Shown here: positions 13,656 through 26,165 of the stretch, piece by piece | How positions within the stretch are numbered: position 1 is the stretch's first letter | Layout of the letters: every line of letters begins with the position of its first letter | Source of the DNA: Jacaranda mimosifolia | Taxonomy: Eukaryota > Streptophyta > Magnoliopsida > Lamiales > Bignoniaceae | Direction of reading: 5' to 3' | NCBI GenBank assembly: GCA_018894105.1 | Contig: CM032129.1 | Location: forward strand, 27,173,468-27,237,467 | DNA: 64,000 nucleotides | The notes under the pieces: generated by a model | What the model was told of the DNA's origin: nothing | What the model saw: only the letters and a program-made list of their open reading frames with translations | The model's database searches: none | Position numbers and translations under genes: made by a program

Positions 13656-15740
13656 GATGGATAGAACACCTAGAAGAACCCTAGATACTCCAATCCCCAT
13701 ATCCCCAATGACACCATCCTCGCCAATATCGGCTACCTCCCCATCGCCACCCATGGCAATGTTGCAAAATGCTCAAACAAGAGGGGAACCAAGAACTTCG
13801 CCACTAGATCCCAATAGAATGCAGATCATACAAATCAGCAGAAATGTTCTAGAGCAAATAGTTTGAGATGAGATAGCGGTTATGGGAGGAATGCGAGCGT
13901 CGAACCCGAGAAGAGGTAGTGGTGCCTCTCCAGACTGGCCCATACCGGTGAATCGGCCACTGTTCCAAGAGAGGAGGTTGGGTCCATCGTTGGCAGAAAA
14001 GGTGCAAAGATTGAGAATATCCAAGGGAGAGAAGATAGCAGACTCTAAGAAGATGGGGAGCAAGGTGGCGAAAAGGGTAAATCACCCACCAAATGTTCAC
14101 CGAAGGGAGGAAGGGTCAAGATTGAAACCGTTGACATTGAAATGGGATGACTCGGTACTTAAGAGACCCCAACCTTCGCTTTCCAGGGAGGAGGTTAACG
14201 AGATAAGTGACTAGGTTGAATAGTTGAACTGGAAGATCAATAAGCTTAAAAAGAAAGGGACTTCAGCATTGCAGAAGAGGACCTTACCATTCTCCGCATA
14301 AAAACTGGCCGAGTCTATGGCCTCACACTTTAAACTACTCGACTTGCCTAAGTACGATGGGAACGAGGACCCTCAGGAACACGTAACCGATTTTGAAAAT
14401 ATCATGAACCTATATGGATAGTTTGACGCCATGAACTCCAGGATCTTTGTGACCACGCTCAACGGGAGGGCGGAAGAATGGTTTATGGGGCAGGTTCCAA
14501 GAACAATAGTGTCATATGATCAGCTCATAAGGAGGTTCCTATACCAATTTGCTAGAAAGAAGAAGTCTAAGAGGTCGGCCACATACTTGTTCACTATGTG
14601 GCAAAAGGAGGACGTGAGCTTGCTTAATGAACAGGTTCAACAATGAGATGTTGGAAGTGCAAAACTTGCATATTGACATGATCACAAGCATCCTCATACA
14701 TGGCCTCAAGAAGGGACCGTTGGCATCAGCTCTTGCAAGGGAACCCCTAGAGGATATGGAGCAAATGATAGAGGTAGCGCAGCGTTACATTCAAGAGGAG
14801 GAGATCAACATCATAAAGGATCATGAGTGGTCCAAGAATGCTCCTCGCAAGTTCGAAAAAGACCAGGGACCTCCCAAGGCTTGATCTGAAAAAGATCGCC
14901 AACATTCCCCGCCGCGGAAGTACAATCACTATACCCCGCTCAACACCACGAGGTCCCACGTACTTATGGCTATCGAGGGATCGAAGATACTATAGTGGCC
15001 TCAAAAGATGTAAGATACCCCAGCAAGACGAAAATCAAATAAATATTATCGCTTTCATAAGGATCAGGATCATGATACTGAGGATTGCATTCAACTCAAA
15101 GATGAGGTAGAGAGGCTTATCAGGAAAGGATACCTGAAGGAGTTCATTGCTTGAGAGTTTAGAACCAAATGGCCTGAGTTCAAGAAGGAGCCCAGGAAAA
15201 AGAGGGATTGATCTCGAACTCGAAACAGATCCCATAGTAGGGAAAGGAAGGACAAGGAGATAACCAATGATCCCGTGGGAGATAACTTACCCAAGCGAGG
15301 AATCATGTACATAATAGCTGGGGGTCCCACATCAGGGCATTCCCATAGCGCGAGGAAGAGGCACACTAGATCCATTAGGAACCAGGTAAACCAGAAAAAA
15401 ACCAGTGTCGTGATGAATATTACAATTACCTTTGATAACAGGGATTCACTGGGGGTCATTGGACCCCAAAATGACCCCATGGACATCGCAAATTTCTCTG
15501 TGCACAAGGTCCTAGTGGATAGTGGAAGTTCAGTAGACATAATATTTTTGGAGGTCTTGAAGAAGATGGAGCTCACGCTCACAAAAGTCTCGCCAGTTGA
15601 CATACACTTAGTAGGATTTGGAGGAGCCAAGATCACACCAGTAGGAACAATCAACCTCCTAGTATCCCTGGGAAAAGAACTGTGCCGCAAGACCCTGATG
15701 CTTAAATTTGTGGTGGTAGATGCCCCATTCACATATAAAA
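13656..15740 (+). pseudogene. Gypsy gag-protease polyprotein remnant
   Basis: Begins at an ATG 36 bases after the primer site and is broken by stops and frame changes. Gag core is visible around 14330-14790 (DGNEDPQEHV, LNGRAEEWF, DQLIRRFLYQFA). A zinc-knuckle-region peptide is near 15040-15150 (DTEDCIQLKDEVERLI). An aspartic protease lies in an open stretch from 15275 with the active-site motif VDSGSSVDIIF and downstream LVGFGG. It ends at VVDAPFTY, just before the family's usual strand leading to reverse transcriptase. It cannot code for an active element. Confidence 0.88.
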
Positions 15741-16845
15741 GACACCATTATCTTTTTCTTCTTTTGTTTTTTTTCTGAAGATAAACTATGAAATAGCATT
15801 AGCGACTCAAGCGGAGCGTATTCAACAAATCATTATTGCTTTAATTAATCGTGTTGTTGTAGTTTGATATTATCAAAGTATCTTTCTTTTGACAAAGAAG
15901 CATATGGCGTATAATTTAATTGATTTGGCCACCAAGACGGAGTCAACCAATCTGAAGAAAATGATCATTTATAAAAGATAAGTAGTTAGAAGAGCCCCTT
16001 AATGTCGACATGCGCATTATGTGGCTTTCCTTTTTTTTATATCAATTAATAATTTTAGCACATTTAATGCATGTTAAAATTTTTACAGCATAGAGTGAAT
16101 AAAATAAATATTTATTTTTAGTATAATATTAATTGTTTAAGTAATATTTGATATTTATGTAATATTTTAGTATAATAATACAAAAATTACAATAAGATGA
16201 TAATTATGAGTATAGAATGCATAAAAATTATAACATTTGATATTTATGTAAATGGTAGTTACTATATAAGTTGAGGATCAAGGAAAAGAAGTCAGGACAT
16301 TTAAGGTACATCATACGAAGACATACTAAAAAGCATATAGGTGCTTTATTAATAGTACAAATAAATGATCGTGACACATAGTTTTTATGTATATAAAAAT
16401 AGTTATTGGTTACTTTGGGAGTTTGAGAGTATGAGCGGGAAGAAAATAGTTATGGATAGTGAACTTTAAGTGCATGAATGTGAGTAGAATTATGGATTAT
16501 TTGTATAACTATATATACTATTATAAAAAGAAAGACGATTTTATCTCTAAAATGGAAACTATTGCGTATGAATTTACAAATTTCACCCTCTAAATATCTA
16601 CAAAATAAATATAAATATATAATATTTTTGAAGATAAAATAAAAATTCATGTATATTAGATATAGTTATGATACCAATTTTGAATATATCAAATTTACCT
16701 GTTTGACGCAGACATCCAATTAATTAGTCAGAGTATAACTGAAATGTAATGTCCAAATGACCACATATTTATCAATAAGTTTCATCATTTCTCCTACAAC
16801 TACTAATACCTGAAAAAATTCTTATTATTTCTCCTACAACTACCA

Positions 16846-17847
16846 GGCCATGTTTGATATAGAATTTGAATAACAGTGGCTATCGTAATAGTGTGAGATT
16901 GAATTATTTGTTATTCTGTTCGATAGGAAATATTGACATATGCATTAGGCACCATTCAAATTTTCAATAATCTCAGGTGATGTATTTGATATTCACTACT
17001 AACATTATTTTTACTAATTTGTCCTTGTTAATGTAATATGTCCTTTCAAATCATATACTTTCAATTTACAGTAAGCTTAATAGCCCACATTCCAAATATT
17101 ATTTTCTTGGGGTGAATTGCAATTTACACCCCTGCAAAAATCGAAATGAGCATAAAACTCCTTTGTAAAAAAAAACCACATAAAAATTCTTTTGAAAAAT
17201 TATATCATATAAAATAATTCTAACATTATATACATAAAACAAAAAAAATTAAAAATTAAGAATATAAATTAAAAATATATAATTAATAATTTTATATGGA
17301 AGTACCTAAATTTTCAACTATTAAAGGAATATTATTATAAGAATTAAAGACTAATACCATTATTAAATTACTATTATTAGAAATAATTTATAAGAAGTAT
17401 TAGCATAAGAACTAAACGTATTAAAAGAATTATTATTAGATTATTAAATAATAAAAGAATATTATTATAAGAATTAAAAGTATATTAAATTATACTTTGG
17501 TACTAATGTCATTATGATATGGCCATATTATAATAATATGTTATTTGTTGTTGCGGTGGGAAACAGGCTATTGAAAAAGGGGAATTACCATTAGGTTTGG
17601 GGGGGAATGCTTCAAAAATTGGAGGATAACAATGACAAATTATCACATCACCAGATTGGCCAGCAAGGTGCAATTAATTAATGGCACCCGTTGCCCCGCT
17701 ACTGGAGTAGTAGCTATTCGCGTACACAGTGTCGGGCTGTGTACTAAATGCAGGCCTGGCCTACTATGCCTATCGTTCCTATCAAACATGCAATTAGGTG
17801 AGGTTGGAATTTGAAATTTGGGCTATTAGCCCATATCAAACATGCCC
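16846..17847. mobile_element. PIF/Harbinger-like non-autonomous element
   Basis: A 1002-base insertion with 15-base terminal inverted repeats: GGCCATGTTTGATAT on the left, and the reverse complement of GGGCATGTTTGATAT on the right. It is flanked by CCA (16843-16845) and CTA (17848-17850). Copy A has an uninterrupted single CTA here, so the duplication was CTA with one later change. Three-base duplications fit the PIF/Harbinger superfamily. No transposase frame is present. Confidence 0.8.
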
Positions 17848-18421
17848 CTAATATACTACAAATTTTCCCATTATTTCTATTCTATACTTAGTTTTCTTTT
17901 TCTTTTTTTTTATTTTGAAGTGGACTATTTTTAAGGTGCATAGTAATTGAATTTTTCATATTATTACAATTATTATTGATATTTTTTATTTTATTGAATT
18001 GGTATGTTTAGATAAGATGAAAATATGATGTCATTATGTTCAATTTATGTTAAAAATGAGAAACATGATACTTTTTGCTATACAGAAAGCATATATTAAG
18101 TATTTTATGTGTATGGGTACCACGTGTTTTGCTATTTTATACATCAAAGTTTAATATAGAGATAAAAAAAAATTGCCTTTCACGAATATAAAATTTCTTT
18201 TTATCCTGATACAGTATAAATTTATCAAAAGTTAAATTGTAATTAGGGGAGAAGATATTTTTGTTAACAATTCAACATTTAAGGGTCTCTTCAAATATCA
18301 AATAGGGCGGCCCAATCACTTTTCTCTCTTGTCTCTGTGACAAGTTTTTTCTCTCTTATCGCCTGATAAGTGTCTTAGCCTTTTCTCTCTATTGCTTGTC
18401 AATCTCTAGTTTTGGCTGAGA

Positions 18422-21400
18422 ATGGATCATCTTGTGAATCAATGTGCCAGAGTTACGCTTGAAGAGGAAAAAGGAGGAGTTATACTAGAGGAACATGATG
18501 AAAACGGAACTACTCAACCACAATTTTGTCTGGTGGGTCGTCTCCTAACAAGTAAACATATCAACTTTCCTGCCTTCAAGAATACTATGGCTGCAATTTG
18601 GCAACTAGTGAAAGGTGTTTGCATCAAAGAGTTAAATACATACAGCTACTTGTTCCAATTTTTTCGCGTATTAGATATGCAAAGAGTTTTATAGAGAAGG
18701 CCATGGACTTTTGACTAGCACTTGCTTATCTTGAATCAAGTCAAGCCTGGAGAATAACCCCAAAATGTGGCACTTACTCATATCAGTTTTTGGGTTTAGG
18801 TATATGATCTACTAGTGGTTTTTATGACTAAATGAATGTGTAAAAGCATAGGTTACTACATTGGATCATATAATGAATTGGATCCAAATAATTTCAGTAG
18901 TATTTGGAGACTTTTATGAGAATTAGAGTATCTATTGATACAAGAACCCCATTGAAACGTAGAATGAAGATGAAAAGAAATGGAGGAGAGTGGATATGGG
19001 TTGAGTTCAAGTACAAACATCTATCAACTTTTTGTTTCTACTATGGAATCCTTGGTCATTCTAATAAATTATGTGCAAAGTTGTATGATAAGGAACAACA
19101 TCCTACTAAGTTTGCTCACGAAAGTTGGATGAGAGCCCTCGAACAATGAAAGCAACAAGCAAGTGATGAGCGATAGCTTCAGAGCACAGTCCTAGAATAT
19201 GAGGCAGAAAATCAGGAAGAAGATTTAGAAGATTTTCAAGTTGATACTGGAAATATCAATCTTTCAAAAAATTAGGAACTTTCTAAAAATCTTGGGATGC
19301 TTCACTGGATAAGAAGAGATAGAATTCAAACAAGAAAAGGAAAAGATTAACTTATTATAGAAGGTACAGAAAAGGAAAGAGGTATTATTATCAATGATTC
19401 CAAAAGAAGACAGTTGGAAGATGGGTTGGAAGACGATGTAAATATAGAAGCATTTTATGAAAGCCCAACTTTGAATGAGTTAAATAGCCCAAAAAAAATT
19501 TTAGAGGTGGGTTCTGGTTCCCAGGCCCTCCAAGAAAAATACGTACCATCAATTGGAATTGTTGTGAGCTTGGGAAACCATAGACAAATTCAAGTCCTAA
19601 AGGACCTTACTAAGTTTAAGAAGCCTAATCTTTTATTTCTTATGGAGACCAAAATTAGCCATAACCAAATGGAGCGGTTTAGGGTGGAAACTTCATATGA
19701 GGGATGTTTTGCGGTCGATAGTGTTAGAACCAGTGGTGGAATAGCTTTGGTATGGCAGAAAAAAAGAGATGGCAAATCTTATTGGTTTCTCTCATAATTT
19801 TATTAATGTAGAGGTTCATATTGCAGGAATGAGCAAATGGAGACTAACGGGTTTCTACGGATATCCTGAACGATCCAGGCAAAAGGAATCAAGGAAATGC
19901 TCTGTGGATTAAAGGAGAAATCAAATTTACTATGATGCTGCAAGTACTAGCCATTTTGTAGAAGAAAGATTAGACCGAGCAATGGCTAACAATTCAACTT
20001 GCAAGTGGTGGGATCAGATCATTCTCCGATTTTTCTCCAACCGACACTATGAGAGTATACAGAAAAAATCAAACGTTTTTGGTTTGAAAATGTATAGTTG
20101 CAAGATAATTTGTGTAGAACTATTATCATAGATAGCTGGGGAAGAAGTAGAGGGTTGTCGATTCAGGAACATTTGTGTGAGTGTGGCTGAGACCTCTCTA
20201 AGTGGGGAAATACTTAGGTAACTCGTTTCAAAGAAAGACTAAATGAGAGCGGGGCAAAAATGAAAAAATTCAAAGCTGGCCAAGATGAAGAGGCAATGAA
20301 TGGTTTTGTCCAAGCACAAAAAGAATATTTAGCTATTATGCAACAACATAAGGATTTTTGGAAGCAACGACAAAACAATTTTTGTTAAAGGTAGGTGATC
20401 AAAATTCTCGATTTTTCCATGCTAAGGCATCAGCTTGGCAGAGAAGCAACCACATTAACCAATTGAAAGATAATACACAAAATTGGAGAAATTGGCATAA
20501 TGGATAGGAGGAAGTCATTGCTAGCTATTTCAACAATCCTTTTTCATCTTCAAGTTGTGATAATGTAGAAGTTTTGAATTGTGTTGGTTGCAGAATCATG
20601 CAAGCATACAATGAAGAGCTTATTGCAGAGTTCAATCCTAAAGAAGCGAAAGAGGCTATTTTTTCCATGCATCTAGAAAAGTCTTCGGGGCCAGAAGGGA
20701 TGAACCCAGCTTTCTATCAGAATTTCTAGAATATAGTGGGTGATGATGTAACCGAAGCTTGTTTGAATTACTTAAATGAGGGATATCTCCCAAAGGGTCT
20801 AAATGATACAAACATTTGCTTGATCCCAAAAAAGAAGAATCCTGAAGAGATGTAAGACTGCAGGCCAATTGCGTTGTGTAATGTTCTATACAAAATTGTT
20901 GCTAAGGTGTTGGCGAACCGATTGAAAAGGGTGCTTCCAGGAATTATCTCTAAAAATCAAAGCGCCTTTGTGCCAAGAAGATTGATTACAGATGACTCTA
21001 TGATTGCTTTTGAAACAATGCATTGGTTAAAAAGGAAAACAAAAGGAAAGAGAGGTGCAGTGGCTCTCAAACTTGATATGTTCAAAGCCTATGACAAAAT
21101 TGAGTAGGGTTTCTTAGAGGGAATCATGAAGATAGGATTTCACCAAAAAATTATCAATGCAGTTATGATGTGTGTGTGTGTGTGTGTGTTCATTAAGTAC
21201 AAAACTAATCATCTTGGACATGAGGTCGGACCATTGATTCCTAAAAGAGGATTAATACGACAAGGAGATCCTTTATCCCCATACCTTTTTATTCTATGTG
21301 TAGAAAGTTTGTCGGCAATCCTATAGAATAAGGAAAGGCTTAGTCATATTCATGGCTGCAAAATTACTCATCGTGCTCCTTTGTTAGCGCATCTTTCCTT

Positions 21401-23425
21401 CGCAGACAACAATTTACTTTTCTTCCAGGCTTCTACTAATGAATGTAAAGCTATCAAAGAAGGGTTAAAGGGTATGAACGCGCCTTAGGACAAATTATAA
21501 ACTTCCAAAAATGGGCAATTCTTTTCAGCTCTAATACTAAACTAGAAGATAGAGCAAGCATTTGAAGTATGCTAAGTGTTCAACCAAAGGAATCTCAAAA
21601 CAAATATTTAGGTCTTCCTTTCTTGAGTGGAAGAAAGAAGAAAGAGATCTTTCACTTCATTAAAGAGAAAGTTTGGCAGCGGATGCAAGGATGGAATAAA
21701 AAGTTCCTATCTAAAGTAGGGAAAAAAGTGTTGATTAACTCAATTGCGCAGTTGATTCCTAATTATGTTATGAGTGTTTTTCTATTCCCTAATGATCTAT
21801 GTGATGATTTGGAAAGATTGATGAATGCCTATTTTTGGGAATCAAAACATAACAATTCTAGAGGCATCAGATGGATGAAGTGAGATAGACTTTGTAATAG
21901 CAAGAAGGAAGGAGGATTGGGATTCAAGAAACTAAGAGAATTTAATCTTGCTATGCTGGGAAAGCAAACATGGAGACTAGAGACTAATTCTAAAGCATTA
22001 GTTACTAAGATTTTTAGAGCCTGGTATTTTGAAGGAAAATCTTTCTTTGAAGCTAATCTCTCAAATAACCCAAGCTTCATTTGGCGCAGCATTATGGCTA
22101 CTCAAAACTTCATCAGAGAAGGTTGTGTCCTTAAAGTGGGAAGTGGGGAAAACATTATTGTTGGAAAGGATCATTGGCTTATTGACTAGCATAATCCTTA
22201 TATTTCCACTATTCTCAGTCAAGAGGTATATTACAGCAAATCTAGCACACTTATCAATCATGAAGACATAGTGTGGACAGTAATATGATTTTTTCTATGT
22301 TCAATGAAAGAGATGTAAATAGAATTATTAGTATCCTGTTAAACACCCCGAGAAGAAAGGATAGCTGGCTGTGGAAATGGGAGAGTAAAGGCATTTATTC
22401 GGTCTATAGTGCTTACAGATGTTTAGTATCAAGAAAAGAAATTAAGCCAAAATAGTACAATCTCTTCTCCTATCTGGAAGCGGATTTAGACAGCCAAGAT
22501 TCCACCAAAGGTTCGAATTATGGTATGGAGATCTTGTAATAACTGTCTGCCAACAAAAGATAGATTACTGAGTAAAAGGATTGATGTTTGTCCTCTTTGC
22601 CCGGTCTAGTAAGCTGATAAGGAGACAAATCTTCATACATTGGTTCACTACCCTGTTGCATCTGCCTGCTGGAATATTGTATCTTATAGAACCATTCTTG
22701 ACCACTTTAATAATTTTGCAGATTGGTTGTTGAATATTAAGTCAAATGTTTTCAGAGAAGAAGGTGACAGAATTTTGATGACTTTATGGAATATCTAGAA
22801 TAATAGAAACCAAGTACTTTGGAAGAAAAATGCCGGAACAACTCACACAATTGTTCAGTATGGGGACAACCTGCTACAGCAATTAAGGTTGGCTTAAGAA
22901 AAGAAAATGGACTTAATGCATAATCAGGAATCAACATCAGTTAACAGATGGATCAGGCCTCCTAGCGGATGGTTAAAATGCAATGTCAATGCAATAATTT
23001 TCACTCAAAACTCTTCTTTTGGAACAGGATTGGCGATTAGAGATGAGTATGGCCAATTTAGAGCTACAAGAGTGGTTCCCTTTGCTGGTGAAATTTCCCC
23101 ACCTATGGCTGAAGTAGTGAGCTTTCAAGAAGCTTTGAGTTGGGTTAAGAACTTCTATACCCAAAAAATTTAGTTTAAATTAGATTCTCAAATAGTAGTG
23201 CAAGCTATGTTAAATAATATTGTTGATGTCACCTATTTTGGGTCAATTGTTGAAGAATGTAAAGCTCTCTTATCAAAGCTAAATGGTAAGGTTGGTTTTG
23301 TTAGGCGCTCAGCGAATGGAGTTGCTTATTACATTGCAAGAATGACTTATTCTCAAATTATGCCGGTCTTGTGGAGAATCACGCTCCTACATTTCTTTTG
23401 CATGTTCTTTCTTTTGATTTGCAAT
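18422..23425 (+). pseudogene. LINE ORF1/ORF2 remnant: gag-like, endonuclease, reverse transcriptase, RNase H
   Basis: Many stops and frameshifts, but the domain order is complete. ORF1-like N-terminus (18422-18694) is followed by a CCHC-type knuckle near 19035-19080 (CFYYGILGHSNKLC). APE-type endonuclease pieces lie at 19530-19800 (LLFLMETKIS). Reverse transcriptase runs from 20640 to about 21900: [42 protein letters not shown] and LSFADNNLLFF, where the catalytic FADD has become FADN. YLGLPF and a zf-RVT motif (LPTKDRLLSKRIDVCPLCP, near 22545-22605) follow. An RNase H-like end spans 22945-23400. A (TG)n run at 21169-21190 interrupts the reverse transcriptase. Confidence 0.92.
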
Positions 23426-23464
23426 AAAATGCTACCAAAAAAACTAGCTTTAGTGATCGCTAAA

Positions 23465-23790
23465 CAGTGACCGCTCCAAGCAGTAACTGATTTGTGACCG
23501 ATTGTAACCAATTCTATTTGAAACCTTAAAAAAATAAAAAAATAAAAAAATAAATAATAATAATAACGGATTTGTGACCGATTTGTGACGGAGTTAGTGA
23601 CCCCAAACATGATGGTCACTAATCGGTCATTAAATTAGTGACTGATTTTTCTTGGGTTACAAACGCAGTCACTAAATTAGTGACCGATTTTTCTTGGGTC
23701 ACAAATTTGGTCACTGGTTTTTCTTGTATCACAAAAGTGTTCACTAAATTAGTGACCGGTTTTTCTTGGGTCACAAAAGCAATCATTAAA
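23465..23790. repeat. Left subterminal repeats of the CACTA-like element
   Basis: Several copies of a roughly 35-base word: 'ttagtgaccgatttttcttg' followed by 'ggtcacaaa'. Such arrays are transposase-binding regions in known En/Spm elements; that role is inferred here. Confidence 0.7.
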
Positions 23791-24299
23791 TAATTATATA
23801 ATACTTTAAGTTAATTAGATAAGTTATTATATTAATAAAATTAATTTGTCTAATTAACTAAATAAATTAATATATTTTTATAATTAATAAAATTAATTTG
23901 TCTAATTATTTTATATTTTTATAAATTATAATTTAAATAGATAAATATTACATGTATAATTAAATAATACATTTAAATATAATAATAAATTAATTTAATA
24001 AATTAATTTTAAATAATTATTTTGTTTATTACTAAATATTCATATATGAATATCTTTATTAAATAATTAATTAAATTTTATATACACATAAATATGGAAT
24101 AATGAATAGTTAAAATAGTTCATTTTAATTAAAATTGGAATTATGTTATAATTTAATATTTTTTTAATGTAAGTCGATATTAATGATACTAACATATAAT
24201 TATGATTTCAGTTATATATTTAGTTTTTATTAATGAATGCTTTATTTAAAGTAATACATCATTTGTTATCTATAATTTTAAAAAATATAAAATATCAAA

Positions 24300-24640
24300 A
24301 TAAATTATGAATTAAATTGATTACACATCATTTCTTTACAATCTTTATATGTACATACACATCATCAAACTATAAATATACATACATATATTACATAAAA
24401 AATCAATTTCTTCCTATAAATTCAACAAAAAAATAACTTATTTGACATTTATAGTAAAACTTGTCTCTCCACCAAAACATCAACAAACTAACTACTCATT
24501 TTCAAATAATTTTCTCTATTTTTTAAAAACAAAAACAAATTAATGTTGGCACTTTCTCCAATTTTCTTCCAACAATCCATTCTCCCAAAAAAGAATTTCA
24601 AGAAAATGCCTAAAATGCGAGTGAACAGAGCCATAGTGTT
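24300..24640 (+). repeat. Partial copy of the element at 45373-46901
   Basis: The stretch from 'gattacacatcattt' to 'aaaatgcgagtgaacagagcc' follows the right-hand third of the 45373-46901 element step by step, including 'agtaaaacttgtctc' and 'cattctcccaaaa'. The left end is missing. Confidence 0.6.
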
Positions 24641-24905
24641 TGGATAATAAGATCTTGGAGTTTGTAAGATATTAATAATGACAATTTTATAATTAATATA
24701 ATTAAAATTCAACGAACTTGTTAAAATCATAAAAATAAGTTAAAGACCTCTTACCTTTTTACAAAGAGTTTATAAGTTTCTAACATTTTATTCTAAAATC
24801 TTTCTAAGCTCTTTTCTTAAAAAGGATTATGAAACACTCTTTGACATCTTATAAACTACCAAACATCTTATAAAATGTTTTTAGAAGATTATAAACTTAG
24901 GCAAA
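24625..24905 (-). mobile_element. MITE copy inside the CACTA-like element
   Basis: The reverse complement of this stretch aligns with 34391-34782: shared 'acttataaactctttt', 'acttatttttatgat' and 'aaaattgtcattattaa', plus the outer 'gttgtttg' and 'ccaaacact'. Confidence 0.65.
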
Positions 24906-25443
24906 CAACTTTTAAATATTTTACAATGTCTAACTATACTCTCTACATATAATATAAGATAAATATATTATTTCATAGCTTTATTTTGTAGATTTGTACT
25001 ATTATTAATTTAGAAAACTAATAAAATTTATCTAAATATAAAACTTAAACTCTATATCCTAAAATCTCACAAGTCTATAAATTTTATCCCCAGTATATTA
25101 ATAATAGAGAATATTTCTATTAATTAACATTATTATATCTACATATCTAAAGCTAAATGTCAATATTCAATAGCTATCATAAAATCTAATTTTTTAAAAT
25201 TATATTAAAATATAATATGTAAAAATATTAAGTACCAAGATATGAATCAAGTCATATATAACTAACTAGTGAGAAAATAAATTTTAAAATTAAAAATTAA
25301 GAAAATTAATTACTATAATTTTATAAAAATTATCAAAATAAAATTTAAAACAATAAAAGATGTGAAAGCCACAAGTAACCAAGTGACTAAACCCTAACCC
25401 CTATTTATATTTCAATTTCTATCCCATCTCTCAATTTTTACCA

Positions 25444-26165
25444 TGTTGAAACCCAGGAGGATCTATTGTTAAAACAATGAAATAATAGTAAAGTAATTCA
25501 ATGTAAAGTGACACTAAGATTTAATGTGGTTCGGCGATATGCCTAATCCACCCGACAAAAAAAAGAATTTTATTGATCTCAAATCAAAGTAACAAGTACA
25601 CAATTTTGTCCCACAATCTCACGTTGACACCAAACACCCTTGTTCTAGACACCGTCTCGAGAAACTATCTCAAAAGCAGTCTAAAATCACTCATGTATGG
25701 TTCATCTCTAATTTCCTAAAAGAAAAATGATATAAATACCCGCAAAATCGAAACCCAAGGTCCGTGGGCTTGCGCCGCGCGCTAGGGCACACAAAACTTG
25801 CGCACCAGCGCGCCCAAGATCTAGTTGCTACCAAGTCTGCCATAAACTTCTTTTTGCGCCTCAGCGCAAAGTTGGTGCATGCCGCAAGTCGGGGCGCACC
25901 TTTCTTGTGCTTGGGCTCATGAAGCGTGAATTTGTTGCCTGCCTTGCACTGTCGCGCACAGAGGCGTGCCCTACTTTGCGCCTGGGCGTGCAACAATCCC
26001 TGTTTTCATGCCAACCGCACGCTGGGGGCAGCCCATCCTGTGCCCTGGCTCAAGGCGTCCTACTGGACCCCATCGGGATGTTCTTTGCATGCCCATTTCC
26101 TCCGATTTGCTTTGTTTCTTCCGTGTCTCATCATATGTGCCTCAAATTTTAAGGTAAAATCAACA
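25444..26165 (-). repeat. 3' LTR of a Copia element
   Basis: Reads TGTTGATTTTACC... on the minus strand and ends ...GGTTTCAACA, giving inverted TGTTGA/TCAACA ends. The purine-rich sequence just before it on the minus strand (ACGTGGAGAATTG) matches the usual Copia polypurine tract. 'gtggttcggcgatatgcc' inside is typical of plant Copia LTRs. The middle (25770-26060) is unusually GC-rich with 'gcgc' words. Confidence 0.65.

Larger units (their letters stand above)
13104..15740 (+). mobile_element. Ty3/Gypsy LTR retrotransposon, 5' half only
   Basis: Contains a 5' LTR (to 13599), a primer-binding site, gag and protease. It stops within the protease region at about 15740, where segment B begins. 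Reverse transcriptase, RNase H, integrase and the 3' LTR are absent. It is more GC-rich than its surroundings. The left LTR edge is uncertain: TG starts at 13104 and 13187 are both possible. Confidence 0.85.

Noticed and set aside
15091..15732. 213-codon open frame on the minus strand
   Set aside because: Antisense to the Gypsy protease region, which has the DSGSS active site in the plus direction.
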